From the NCBI GenBank assembly GCA_023436585.1, contig JAEZIN010000036.1, positions 1 to 33,191 of the forward strand: a DNA stretch of 33,191 bases. The letters are read 5' to 3'. The DNA is from Bacillota bacterium. Lineage in GTDB: Bacteria; Bacillota; Clostridia; Christensenellales; Aristaeellaceae. Of the stretch, positions 8,448-16,998 are shown one piece after another; positions within the stretch are counted from its first letter, which is position 1, and every line of letters starts with the position of its first letter. Under the pieces are notes generated by a model. That model was given only the letters and a program-made list of their open reading frames with translations, ran no database searches and had not been told where the DNA came from. Position numbers and translations under genes: made by a program.

Positions 8448-8481
8448 AAAAACCCGGCGGCTGTGACGCCTCCGGGTTTTT
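8448..8481 (-). terminator. Rho-independent terminator of the PEPCK gene
   Basis: A 13-bp GC-rich stem (8448-8460 with 8469-8481, one mismatch) with an 8-nt loop. On the minus strand the stem ends in a T-run. It lies 31 nt after the PEPCK stop. Confidence 0.88.
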
Positions 8482-8511
8482 GTCTATATATTAAATCAAT
8501 TAATTTATAAA

Positions 8512-10305
8512 TTAAGCATTCAATCTTGCTTCAAGATCAGCAAGCTGCTTCTTCAATTCAGCAGGAACCTTGTTTAGATCATAAGTCGCATAGTGAGCTT
8601 TGATTGACTCAACTTCTTTGATCCATTCGTCCTTCTTAACTTTAAGAAGTTCTTTCATGTCTTCTGCAGAAACATCCAAGCCTGCAACATCGATAGCGTC
8701 TTCTGTAGGCATGTAACCGATTTCAGTCTTAACAGCCTTACCTTCGCCTGATACTCTTTCACAGATCCACTTAAGAACACGGCTGTTTTCGCCATAACCA
8801 GGCCACAACCATTTTCCGTTCTCATCTTTACGGAACCAGTTAACATAGAATATCTTTGGAAGCTTGTCAGCTTCGCCCTTTGATCCAACATCTAACCAAT
8901 GTTGTAAATAGTCATTTACATTGTATCCGATGAATGGGAGCATTGCGAATGGGTCACGACGAACCTGTCCGATTTTATCAGAGATAGCAGCTGCAGTGAT
9001 TTCTGAACCCATGATTGAACCAAGGAATACACCATGGTTCCAGTCAAAGCTCTGATGTACCAATGGAATAGTACTTGGACGACGTCCACCTATCAATATA
9101 GCTGATATTGGTACTCCAGCAGGATCTTCCCACTCAGGAGCTATAACAGGACACTGATTTGCAGGTGCTGTAAAACGAGCATTTGGATGTGCAGCAGGAG
9201 TTTCTGAACCTGGAGCCCAATCCTTTCCGTGCCAATCAATTAAGTGAGCAGGAGCATCTACTCCCATACCTTCCCACCAAATATCTCCATCGTCAGTTAC
9301 ACCAACGTTTGTGAAGATAGTGTTCTTTTCAATACTGTGCATAGCATTTGGATTTGAATCCAATGATGTACCAGGAGCAACACCGAAGAAACCTGCTTCA
9401 GGATTGATAGCATACAATCTTCCGTCTTTTCCGAACTTCATCCAAGCTATATCGTCACCGATTGTTTCAACTTTCCATCCTGGAATTGTTGGAACAAGCA
9501 TAGCCAGGTTAGTCTTACCGCAAGCACTTGGGAAAGCACCGCAGATGTATTTAACATTGCCCTTAGGATCAGTGAGCTTGAGGATAAGCATATGCTCAGC
9601 CAACCAACCTTCTTCACGAGCAATAACTGATGCTATACGAAGAGCGAAACACTTCTTACCAAGCAAAGCGTTTCCGCCGTAACCTGAACCATATGACCAG
9701 ATAGTCTTTTCTTCTGGGAAATGGCTGATATATTTTGATTCGATTGGAGCGCAAGGCCATTTTGTATCTTTTTCGCCTTCTGCCAAAGGAGCTCCTACTG
9801 AGTGTAAGCAAGGTACGAATTCGCCGTCACCGAGAGTTTCCAATACTTTTGTACCAATACGAGTCATTATACGCATGTTAACAACAACATAAGCACTGTC
9901 AGTGATTTCAACACCGATTTTTGATATTGGTGATCCGATAGGTCCCATTGAGAAAGGAATTACATACATTGTTCTTCCCTTCATGCAACCTTTGTATAGG
10001 CCTTTCATAGTTTCTTTCAATTCATTTGGATCAACCCAGTTGTTAGTTGGTCCTGCTTCTTCTTTAGACTTTGCAGCGATATATGTTCTGTTCTCAACAC
10101 GAGCAACGTCAGAAGGATCACTATTGAAAGAGTAGCATCCAGGACGTTTTTCAGGATTTAAAGGTTTAGCCAATCCAGAAGCTACCATCTCTTTTAAAAG
10201 ACGATCGTTTTCTTCCTGAGAACCGTCACACCAATATATCTGGTCTGGTTGACACATGTCGGCAATTTCTTTAACCCAAGCTTCTAATTTCTTGTTTGTA
10301 GTCAT
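8512..10305 (-). CDS. pckG: Phosphoenolpyruvate carboxykinase (GTP)
   Basis: A 597-aa GTP-dependent PEPCK, interconverting oxaloacetate + GTP with PEP + CO2 + GDP. Visible motifs are the hyper-reactive-cysteine P-loop GAFPSACGKTNLAML (about 258-272), the metal-site segment IGDDIAWMKFG, the substrate loop GYGGNALLGKK, ILIGGRRPSTIPLV and the guanine-site region NWFRKDENGKWLWPGYGEN. These and the length separate it from the ATP-type enzyme. In cellulolytic clostridia this enzyme usually works in the PEP-oxaloacetate-malate-pyruvate route alongside or instead of pyruvate kinase (known for relatives; inferred here). The start is ATG with GGGAG seven nt upstream. It is monocistronic, with its own promoter and terminator. 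Confidence 0.97.
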   Translation of the reverse strand: MTTNKKLEAWVKEIADMCQPDQIYWCDGSQEENDRLLKEMVASGLAKPLNPEKRPGCYSFNSDPSDVARVENRTYIAAKSKEEAGPTNNWVDPNELKETMKGLYKGCMKGRTMYVIPFSMGPIGSPISKIGVEITDSAYVVVNMRIMTRIGTKVLETLGDGEFVPCLHSVGAPLAEGEKDTKWPCAPIESKYISHFPEEKTIWSYGSGYGGNALLGKKCFALRIASVIAREEGWLAEHMLILKLTDPKGNVKYICGAFPSACGKTNLAMLVPTIPGWKVETIGDDIAWMKFGKDGRLYAINPEAGFFGVAPGTSLDSNPNAMHSIEKNTIFTNVGVTDDGDIWWEGMGVDAPAHLIDWHGKDWAPGSETPAAHPNARFTAPANQCPVIAPEWEDPAGVPISAILIGGRRPSTIPLVHQSFDWNHGVFLGSIMGSEITAAAISDKIGQVRRDPFAMLPFIGYNVNDYLQHWLDVGSKGEADKLPKIFYVNWFRKDENGKWLWPGYGENSRVLKWICERVSGEGKAVKTEIGYMPTEDAIDVAGLDVSAEDMKELLKVKKDEWIKEVESIKAHYATYDLNKVPAELKKQLADLEARLNA

Positions 10306-10393
10306 TATAATTCTCCCTTCAATTTATAAAAAATATACTGCTATCAATGAGTAGTATTTGTGATTAACACGGTACTATTCAGTATTTCTGGTA

Positions 10394-10408
10394 ATCAAAT
10401 TATTTGAT
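10394..10408. promoter_or_regulatory. Palindrome downstream of the PEPCK start point
   Basis: A 7+1+7 perfect palindrome, atcaaat-t-atttgat, lies about 10-24 nt downstream of the transcription start predicted from the PEPCK promoter. Its position would suit a repressor operator; AT-rich palindromes can also arise by chance. Confidence 0.4.
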
Positions 10409-10424
10409 AATTTTTTCACTAACA

Positions 10425-10453
10425 ATCTTAACATACAGTAGTATAAATTTCAA
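10425..10453 (-). promoter_or_regulatory. Probable PEPCK promoter
   Basis: On the minus strand, TTGAAA (10448-10453), a 17-nt spacer and TAAGAT (10425-10430). Predicted leader is about 115 nt and holds the palindrome at 10394-10408. Confidence 0.5.
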
Positions 10454-10780
10454 CATATGTTTTTGTCACATTTTTATTTTTTAAATGAAATATGCAACTT
10501 TAAACCTCCAATATTTCATGTATGTATATTTATACAATAATTTATTTAAAAATTTAAAGTTTTTAATTCAGTTATACCAAGGTACTTAGCAAGTTTTAAT
10601 ATGTTTTTAATTACATACAATGTAAATATATGGTATATAAAACGAAGTAATTTGCATGTCCATATTGCATGACACACCTGGCTAATGTGGTTATTTTTAG
10701 TCGATGGGTTTAGCAATATTACTAGTATTCGCATATTCTAAAAATATAATACCCAAGTTGTTTGAAAGGTGGAGTGTCTT
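10454..10780. other. AT-rich intergenic region before the P-loop ATPase gene
   Basis: About 330 nt between the divergent PEPCK and P-loop ATPase genes. A TATAAT at 10745-10750 may be the -10 of the ATPase gene, without a good -35. A 62-codon minus-strand frame (10546-10734) lacks a ribosome-binding site and family resemblance and is not called. No terminator or known riboswitch is seen. Confidence 0.4.
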
Positions 10781-11881
10781 TTGTGTGCAAAGATTATTAA
10801 CTATTATGCCTGCGCAAACTCATCAAAGGGATTTGTAAATTACTTGGATGACAACATTAACTATCTGGACAGACTTTTTATTCTTAAAGGGGGCCCTGCT
10901 ACCGGGAAATCAACTCTAATGAAAAGACTCGGCAAGGAATGGTACAATAGAGGTTTTGATATAGAGTACATTCATTCCCCTTGTGACAACAGCTCTGTGG
11001 ATGGGATTATTCTTCCTGCTTTGGGAATAGGCGTTGTAGACGGAACCTACCCTCACGTGGTAGAGCCCAGAGCCCCGGGGGCAATCGAAGAGTACATAAA
11101 CCTTGGAACCGCATGGGACAGTAAGAAGCTCATTCCTCTAAAAGACGAAATTCTTGCAATTAATAAACAAATTGCTACGTGTTACGACAATGCTTATAAG
11201 CTTTTCTCGCAGGCGCTCAAAGTCCATGACGAGTGGGAAAAGATATACATTTCAAATATTGACTTTAACAAATTGAACGAACTAACTCAAGAGACTATCA
11301 ATACAATAATGGGGAATAGTTTTCAAGACAAACAGCCCGGTGTTAAGAACAGATTCTTCGGGGGTGCTACCCCTAAAGGGTCCGTAGATTTTGTTATGGA
11401 TCTTACTTCCGATTTGTCAAACAGGTATTTTATTAAAGGCAGACCGGGTTCAGGGAAGTCCACCATGTTGAAAAAGATTGCACAATCTGCCAAGGACAGA
11501 GGATTTGATGTGGAGATGTATCACTGTGGCTTTGATACTGATAGTATAGATATGGTTATTATCCGAGAATTGTCCGCAGCTGTATTTGACAGTACCGCGC
11601 CTCATGAGTATTTCCCCTCCAAGGATACCGACAGCATTATAGATGTTTACTCATATGCTATAAAGCCGGGTACTGATGAGGAGTTCAAGTCCCAGCTTGA
11701 GGATATTACCGTTCGCTATAAAAGTATAATAAATGAAGGTATACACTATCTTTCCAAAGCAAAGGACCTTAATGACGACCTGGAGAACATTTATATAGAT
11801 GCGATTGATTATGACATAGTTGACAAAATCAATCATGATTTAAGGTTAAAAATAGACGATTATTTTTTCAGTATGTCATAA
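10781..11881 (+). CDS. Duplicated P-loop ATPase of the PRK06851 type
   Basis: A 366-aa protein built of two similar halves, each with a Walker A motif: GGPATGKST (37-45) and GRPGSGKST (220-228). Each P-loop is followed by a matching block: GFDIEYIHSPCDNSSVDGII in half one and GFDVEMYHCGFDTDSIDMVI in half two, so an internal duplication is clear. The family is widespread in spore-forming Firmicutes and has no firm biochemical role. No membrane segment is seen. The start is TTG at 10781, because GGTGGAG lies six nt before it; a GTG at 10769 overlaps that site. It is monocistronic and ends at a strong terminator. The call as an ATPase/nucleotide-binding protein is secure; the function is unknown. 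Confidence 0.85.
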   Translation: MCAKIINYYACANSSKGFVNYLDDNINYLDRLFILKGGPATGKSTLMKRLGKEWYNRGFDIEYIHSPCDNSSVDGIILPALGIGVVDGTYPHVVEPRAPGAIEEYINLGTAWDSKKLIPLKDEILAINKQIATCYDNAYKLFSQALKVHDEWEKIYISNIDFNKLNELTQETINTIMGNSFQDKQPGVKNRFFGGATPKGSVDFVMDLTSDLSNRYFIKGRPGSGKSTMLKKIAQSAKDRGFDVEMYHCGFDTDSIDMVIIRELSAAVFDSTAPHEYFPSKDTDSIIDVYSYAIKPGTDEEFKSQLEDITVRYKSIINEGIHYLSKAKDLNDDLENIYIDAIDYDIVDKINHDLRLKIDDYFFSMS

Positions 11882-11892
11882 GTTAATAGATA

Positions 11893-11935
11893 AGGCACCC
11901 GGACGATAGTTCACACTTAAGCAGGCCGGGTGCCT
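11893..11935. terminator. Terminator between convergent genes
   Basis: A 10-bp perfect GC-rich stem, aggcacccgg with ccgggtgcct, is followed on the plus strand by AAATTTTTAA. It mainly ends the P-loop ATPase transcript and may also help stop the esterase transcript from the right. Confidence 0.85.
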
Positions 11936-11941
11936 AAATTT

Positions 11942-12901
11942 TTAAAGTTCCAGCATAAACTGATAGATTTTATCCAAAACTGTAGGAATATTTTCATGTC
12001 CGTAATCAGGATAAATCAGCATTTGTTTTTGGGAAGTAATTTTGTTATAAGCGGAAAACTGTGTTGAAGGCGGACATATAGTATCCATCAGGCCCACACT
12101 CATCAATACCTCCCCCTTAATGTGTTTGACAAGGTATTGTAAATCTATATACCCCAGCTTCTCGAACACTTCGTCTTCCCTCTCGTGAAGCGGATCAAAG
12201 AATCGGAAATAATCCTTAATATCATTATATGCATCCTTTGCCAGATCCATTTCCCAAACTCTTTTGTAGTCGCACAGGAACGGATAAACCGGAGCAAGCT
12301 TCTTGATACGAGGTTCCAATGATGCACATGCAAGAGTCAAAGCTCCTCCCTGAGAAAACCCCATAGCCCCTACTCTGTTCTCATCAACCTCCGGCATTGC
12401 CATTATGATTTTTGCCAGCTGCGCAGTATCCAGAAAAACATGTCTGAAAAACATATTCTGAGGCTTATCATCAAGTCCTCTCATTATATGACCATGGACA
12501 GTGTCACCCTTCACGCTTCCCGAATCCTCGGAATAGCCTCCCTGGCCACGGACATCAAGCGCTGCAACAGAGTACCCCATAGCTACAAAATTCAGTTTGT
12601 CATTCCAGTCACCGCTGTTTCCTGTATAACCATGGAATTGCAGTACGGCAGGGTGAGGCTCCGTCCCACCTTTTGGACGTAAATATTTCGCATGTACCCT
12701 TGCTCCCCTTACCCCTGTAAAATAAAGGTCGTAACATTCTGCAAAAGGCACCTGAAAGACAGACGGAACAAGTTCAACCTGTGGATTTACGGATTCCATT
12801 TCTTCTTTTGCCTTAGCCCAGTATTCGTCAAAATCCGGCGGGCATGGATTAATTCCATTATACTTTTTCAATTCTGCCAATGGCATATCAATTAACGGCA
12901 T
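11942..12901 (-). CDS. Acetyl-xylan esterase / cephalosporin-C deacetylase (CE7)
   Basis: A 319-aa alpha/beta-hydrolase of carbohydrate esterase family 7. It removes acetyl groups from xylo-oligosaccharides and other small acetylated substrates. The triad is visible: Ser183 in GFSQGG, Asp in VGLMDTICPPS and His in YPDYGHE. The family's RGQGG oxyanion block is in DVRGQGGYSED. Length is typical (318-325 aa) and no signal peptide is present, so it acts in the cytoplasm on imported sugars. The start is ATG at 12901, because GGAAG lies seven nt before it; the TTG at 12907 is too close to that site. It stands alone between two terminators. With the GH3 enzyme and glucuronate isomerase it fits use of acetylated glucuronoxylan (inference). 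Confidence 0.95.
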   Translation of the reverse strand: MPLIDMPLAELKKYNGINPCPPDFDEYWAKAKEEMESVNPQVELVPSVFQVPFAECYDLYFTGVRGARVHAKYLRPKGGTEPHPAVLQFHGYTGNSGDWNDKLNFVAMGYSVAALDVRGQGGYSEDSGSVKGDTVHGHIMRGLDDKPQNMFFRHVFLDTAQLAKIIMAMPEVDENRVGAMGFSQGGALTLACASLEPRIKKLAPVYPFLCDYKRVWEMDLAKDAYNDIKDYFRFFDPLHEREDEVFEKLGYIDLQYLVKHIKGEVLMSVGLMDTICPPSTQFSAYNKITSQKQMLIYPDYGHENIPTVLDKIYQFMLEL

Positions 12902-12974
12902 ATGCAAGCTTCCTTTCTATATCTATATATGTATTCAACTTTTTTATTTTATAATAGACCTTACAAAAAAACTA

Positions 12975-13018
12975 CCCTTTGTATAAATAGTCTCATTAAT
13001 GACCGTTCATACAAAGGG
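12975..13018 (-). terminator. Terminator of the purine permease gene
   Basis: A 10-bp perfect stem, ccctttgtat with atacaaaggg, lies 26 nt after the permease stop and is followed on the minus strand by a run of seven T. Confidence 0.82.
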
Positions 13019-13043
13019 AGTAAAAGTGGGGGAATATATATAA

Positions 13044-14474
13044 TTAAAGTTTAAGCAATGCAGTTATCAGATAGTTTATTAAGAAGAGTCCGGTTACAAT
13101 ATACATGACAGGGTGTACGGACTTTGCTTTTCCTTTGAATATCTTTACAATCACATACATGATAAATCCTGAAGCTATACCGCTTGTTATACTGTATGCA
13201 AATGGCATTAATGCCGCCGTAAAGAATGCAGGCAACGCCTCATCGAAATCGTCCCATTTTATCTTTGCAAAACTACCCATCATCAGCACACCTACAATAA
13301 TTAATGCCGGTGCCGTAGCAGCTGCCGGAATTACTCCTGCAATAGGTGCAAACAGCAGACACAAAGCAAACATTATGGCGGTAAATATTGATGTAAGACC
13401 GGTTCTTCCTCCGACACCTATACCCGCCGCACTTTCAACGTATGTTGTTGTATTTGATGTACCGAATAATGCACCAATAGATGTAGCGATAGCATCTGCA
13501 AAAAGCGCCTTGTCCATTTTAGACTTAAAACCTTTTCCTGCAAACAACTCAGCTTCATCCTTGTCATCGAATATACCGCTTTTACGGCCTGTCCCGATGA
13601 AGGTTCCTATTGTATCAAAGGTATCAGATAAACTAAATGCAAGTATTGTAACCAATACAAGCGCCAATTTCCCCGGGTCGCTGAACAGACCTGCAAAGTC
13701 CATCTTAAATGCTGTTTGAGCAACGTCAGCTACATTATATGACGAAGACATGGAAATATCAGTTACATTTAGCGGAATACCAATTACAGTAGATGCAATT
13801 ATTCCTATAAGTATTGCACTTTTTAATTTTAGAATCATTAAAACAGCTGTTATTACAAGACCAATAAGTGCTACCTGTGCAACAGGATTTGTAAAATTTA
13901 CAAAAGCCGGAACTACATTTGCTCCGTCTGCTATAACAGTAGCGGATTTAGGATCAGTTCCTATAATTTTCAAAGGGTCCCAATCCTTGCCTTCAGATGT
14001 AAATTTTAAAAATCCTGCACTTTTGAAACCTATATATGCAATAAATAATCCAATACCACCACCAATGGCTAACTGAAGTGATTCAGGAATCGCCTTAATA
14101 ATTAATTTTCTTATCTGAGTTACCGTAATAATTATATTTATGATACCGCAGATAAACACCATTGCCATGGCTTGCTGCCAAGTGTACCCCAATCCGAATA
14201 CAACCGTAAAAGTAAAAAATGCGTTCAATCCCATACCCGGAGCCTGTGCATATGGGACATTGGCGAATAACCCCATAATAAGTGTTCCTACTACTGCAGC
14301 AAGTATTGTTGCAACATAAACTCCACCTTTAGGAATACCGGTCTGCCCTAAAATAGTAGGGTTTACAAAAATGACATAGGCCATTGTAAAAAAGGTAGTG
14401 AACCCAGCCATTGCTTCAGTTGCAACACTTGTCCCACTCTCCTTTAGTTTGAATTGCCTTTCAAAAAAACTCAT
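13044..14474 (-). CDS. NCS2 purine permease, AzgA/PbuG type
   Basis: A 476-aa membrane protein with about 12-14 hydrophobic segments. It is a proton-coupled importer of hypoxanthine/guanine/adenine in the AzgA branch of the NCS2 family. Diagnostic blocks are the opening MSFFERQFKLKESGTSVATE, GMGLNAFFTF in the early helices, and GTSNTTTYVESAAG with GVGGRTGLTS in the substrate-site half. Length is typical. The start is ATG with a strong GGAGGGG five nt upstream. It is monocistronic with its own terminator. I looked for a purine riboswitch in its leader and did not see one. The exact base transported cannot be read from the sequence. Confidence 0.94.
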   Translation of the reverse strand: MSFFERQFKLKESGTSVATEAMAGFTTFFTMAYVIFVNPTILGQTGIPKGGVYVATILAAVVGTLIMGLFANVPYAQAPGMGLNAFFTFTVVFGLGYTWQQAMAMVFICGIINIIITVTQIRKLIIKAIPESLQLAIGGGIGLFIAYIGFKSAGFLKFTSEGKDWDPLKIIGTDPKSATVIADGANVVPAFVNFTNPVAQVALIGLVITAVLMILKLKSAILIGIIASTVIGIPLNVTDISMSSSYNVADVAQTAFKMDFAGLFSDPGKLALVLVTILAFSLSDTFDTIGTFIGTGRKSGIFDDKDEAELFAGKGFKSKMDKALFADAIATSIGALFGTSNTTTYVESAAGIGVGGRTGLTSIFTAIMFALCLLFAPIAGVIPAAATAPALIIVGVLMMGSFAKIKWDDFDEALPAFFTAALMPFAYSITSGIASGFIMYVIVKIFKGKAKSVHPVMYIVTGLFLINYLITALLKL

Positions 14475-14538
14475 TATTTCCCCTCCTGAATCATACCGTC
14501 ATAAATTTTATTGCCAAAGTCTTCAAGAACTATGTGGT

Positions 14539-14568
14539 TTTATGACAGATTTTGATTAATAATGTCAA
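14539..14568 (-). promoter_or_regulatory. Possible purine permease promoter
   Basis: On the minus strand, a perfect TTGACA (14563-14568) is followed after 18 nt by CATAAA (14539-14544). The predicted leader of about 60 nt is too short for a purine riboswitch. Confidence 0.45.
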
Positions 14569-14671
14569 AAAATACAGGAATATTGTATCATAAATATTAC
14601 TATTATCAAGCTTATTTACAGTATTCTTTAAAATAAACTTTTTTATGTTTCAATATGGATTAAAAACATAA

Positions 14672-14740
14672 AAAAGTTAGATGTAAAAAAAGGCAAAACC
14701 AGCGATTAGCTGGTTTTGCCTTTTTTTACATCTAACTTTT
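14672..14740. terminator. Perfect 32-bp hairpin, bidirectional terminator-like
   Basis: Positions 14672-14703 pair perfectly with 14709-14740 around a 5-nt loop (gatta). The inner part is a normal terminator, with a GC-rich stem (ggcaaaaccagc) flanked by seven A and seven T, so each strand has its own T-run. The outer 13 bp (aaaagttagatgt) continue the pairing without a mismatch, much longer than the other terminators here. The stop codon of the 36-aa gene overlaps its right end. Confidence 0.88.
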
Positions 14741-14849
14741 ATTTTGGAGTAGTAACTTCTGTATTTGTCTTTTGTCCGGGATTTGGAACCTGTCCGGCAC
14801 TTGTTTTAACTCTTGCCTTTCTTTGATCAGGCTGTTGTTTTTTTGACAT
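14739..14849 (-). CDS. Small 36-aa basic protein, unknown
   Basis: An open frame of 37 codons starts at ATG 14849 with GGAGG nine nt upstream. The product begins MSKKQQPDQRKARV and ends NTEVTTPK. It is basic, rich in Lys, Gln, Thr and Pro, has no hydrophobic segment or cysteine, and is probably disordered. I do not recognise a family. It lies 75 nt after the synthetase-like gene on the same strand, with the 32-bp hairpin directly after it, so it is probably the last gene of that transcript. Clear ribosome-binding site, start and stop fused to a terminator support a real gene. Small acid-soluble spore proteins have similar size and composition, but no specific motif supports that. Confidence 0.68.
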   Translation of the reverse strand: MSKKQQPDQRKARVKTSAGQVPNPGQKTNTEVTTPK

Positions 14850-14924
14850 TATCTTCTGCCTCCAAAGGGTTAAAATAACTTCAATTTTTATTTTTACAGG
14901 TTCCACAAATTTTTATGCGCAAAG

Positions 14925-16961
14925 TTAATTATTTTCTTGTAACTGACTTGGATGCTTTTCAAAAAAGTCAACTCTTGGTTCCAGGAACTTTAGCTTATGA
15001 TTTTCGGGTTCCTCCATAAAATCATAAATGGTATCAAATATACGATCCCAATTCCAGAATTCTTCGCCAAGGTTGAGATACTCTAGTATCATTTCTGTCC
15101 CCTTAGGTGCAATAGGATGCATAAGAACAGTGGCAGTTCTCACCATATGCAAAGCATCAACCAATACCTTTGTTCTGAGTTCTTCATCGTTGTCCTGCTC
15201 TGCCTGCTTAATATACTTGGACCAGTATTTGTTAATATTTCTGATATAGCTGTCCATAAGGCTCATAACCAAGTGAAAATCTGTTTTGTACATTAATCTT
15301 TCAAATTCAAGTATGGTCTTTTTTGACTCTTCCAGAATCTCACTGCTTACGTCGGCAACAGGCACTTTACCTTCATAATACTTCTGTGCAGTATAGAAAC
15401 ATGATCTTACCGCCCTGTTAAATACATTTGCCAAAAGGTTTCCTTCTTTGAGTACAGGGTCGCTGTCCTTTTCACTGGCATTAGGATTGAACGGTTTAGG
15501 CTGGAAACCTACACTTTTTATTCCTAATCCAAGACTAAGGAAATGAGCCCTTAATTGCTCAAATGTATAGTGATTAAGTAGTTCTTCAGCTTTTGGCGGT
15601 TTTATCTCACTACTGCTGCTTGCTTTTTTATTTAAAAATAATACATGGTTATTACAAATGAGCTTTGGTAGCTGCAAATCACCTTCCGGAGGATTAGCCG
15701 ACACTTCTTTGCCCTGACATCCCATAAACATAGCCATTTCTACAGGCCCGTAGAAATAGATATTATCTTCTCCTATAAACTGATATACCTGTGCTTCTTT
15801 AGAGCACCACCAATCCTTCCATGCATTTGCGTCTGCCTTCTGTTGCTCCAGATATGTCATTGTAAAGGATATTGGAGCCCAAAGGGATTCAGGCCATACC
15901 CATATGGTTAAGTCCTCCATATCCTCTAATACAGGCGAAGGAACTCCCCATGAAACATTACCTGTCAGTCTGAAAGGTACAAGGGTTTTTCCCGTACGGA
16001 AACGGATACCGTTTTCAGCAAGCACAATGCACGCCGCTTCTCTGTCTCCAAGGTTATTAAAAACCATAAGTACTGATGACTTGTTTTTTTCATCATTCAA
16101 ATGGTATTCGGGAAGTTTTTCCTTGATAGAATCCACTATATCCATTTGGTCTCTCTTAACATAAATGGCAGGTGGCTCTAAAAATTCTCCAATGCTTTTA
16201 ATTACAAATTTTCTGGAGCTTTTGTCCTGTTCCAACTGGCTTACCCACTGGGTCAGAAAATCATGGAATTCGTCCAGCTCAAAGTACCAGTTAGTTACAT
16301 CCCTCATTTCAGGTTTTTTACCTGACAGAGTACTCTTAGGGTTAATTAAATCTATGGGCATATACTGATGTCCCAGTGAACATTCATCTGCATAGCCTCT
16401 TTCCGAAGAACATCCGGCAATTGGACATTGTCCTACAACCTGACGCCCGTTAAGAAAAACATCCAATTCTGTATCATAGAACTGTGATGTAGTAATCTTT
16501 TTAAGATGTCCGTTTGAATACAGCTTATTTATAAAATCAGAAGAAACTTTTTGATGAATCTCAGCCGCACGACCCAAGGCCGAAGCTGCAAAAATACTTA
16601 TATCGATTTTATATGAATCAAGTACCTCTTTTTGCTTTTTATGATTATAGGTTACAAATTCATCTATAGTACCTTCAAAAGACCCGCTGTCAACCAATTT
16701 TCGATAATATTCCAATATAGGAGAGCCATAGCAGTCAGTACCAGATACAAAGATTACATTTTCTTTTCCGATGCGGTCTTTAAGAAAACGGGCATAGGTA
16801 TCTGCATGTACAAAAACTCCACCAATATGTCCCAGGTGAAGTTCTTTGTTTCCATATGGCATACCAGCGGTTACGATAGCACGTTTAGGGAAGTTAGGTC
16901 TTGAATCTGATATATCAAATCCATCTATTGAATTAGTACTTTTTCCTTTCTGATCATTCAT
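14925..16961 (-). CDS. Methionyl-tRNA synthetase-like class I tRNA ligase, altered KMSKS
   Basis: A 678-aa protein of the MetRS family. The HIGH motif is HLGH (42-45) in MPYGNKELHLGH. The zinc-knuckle region has CPIAGC, then CSLGHQY and NPKSTLSGKKPEMRD, as in the E. coli-type enzyme, and the core has WGVPSPV. The KMSKS loop reads KASSS (446-450), so the second, catalytic Lys is Ser. About 80 residues are inserted before LTGNVSWGVPS. No C-terminal tRNA-binding (EMAP/Trbp111) domain is seen. These features suggest a divergent paralogue, not necessarily the housekeeping enzyme; a canonical metG would be expected elsewhere. The start is ATG with AAGGAG 11 nt upstream. It has its own promoter, so it need not depend on the upstream loaP/chorismatase genes. 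Confidence 0.85.
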   Translation of the reverse strand: MNDQKGKSTNSIDGFDISDSRPNFPKRAIVTAGMPYGNKELHLGHIGGVFVHADTYARFLKDRIGKENVIFVSGTDCYGSPILEYYRKLVDSGSFEGTIDEFVTYNHKKQKEVLDSYKIDISIFAASALGRAAEIHQKVSSDFINKLYSNGHLKKITTSQFYDTELDVFLNGRQVVGQCPIAGCSSERGYADECSLGHQYMPIDLINPKSTLSGKKPEMRDVTNWYFELDEFHDFLTQWVSQLEQDKSSRKFVIKSIGEFLEPPAIYVKRDQMDIVDSIKEKLPEYHLNDEKNKSSVLMVFNNLGDREAACIVLAENGIRFRTGKTLVPFRLTGNVSWGVPSPVLEDMEDLTIWVWPESLWAPISFTMTYLEQQKADANAWKDWWCSKEAQVYQFIGEDNIYFYGPVEMAMFMGCQGKEVSANPPEGDLQLPKLICNNHVLFLNKKASSSSEIKPPKAEELLNHYTFEQLRAHFLSLGLGIKSVGFQPKPFNPNASEKDSDPVLKEGNLLANVFNRAVRSCFYTAQKYYEGKVPVADVSSEILEESKKTILEFERLMYKTDFHLVMSLMDSYIRNINKYWSKYIKQAEQDNDEELRTKVLVDALHMVRTATVLMHPIAPKGTEMILEYLNLGEEFWNWDRIFDTIYDFMEEPENHKLKFLEPRVDFFEKHPSQLQENN

Positions 16962-16998
16962 ACAATAGAAATCTCCTTAATACCATAATTTGTGACAG

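Noticed and set aside
9311..9682. 123-codon frame opposite PEP carboxykinase
   Set aside because: Antisense shadow of a highly conserved enzyme.
10546..10734. 62-codon minus-strand frame in the gap before the P-loop ATPase
   Set aside because: No ribosome-binding site, AT-driven composition and no family pattern; probably chance.
13105..13719. 204-codon frame opposite the purine permease gene
   Set aside because: Antisense to a secure membrane-protein gene; the low-complexity product is typical of a shadow frame.
14475..14671. Purine riboswitch before the purine permease
   Set aside because: The leader lacks the conserved purine-aptamer loops and, from the likely promoter, is only about 60 nt long.
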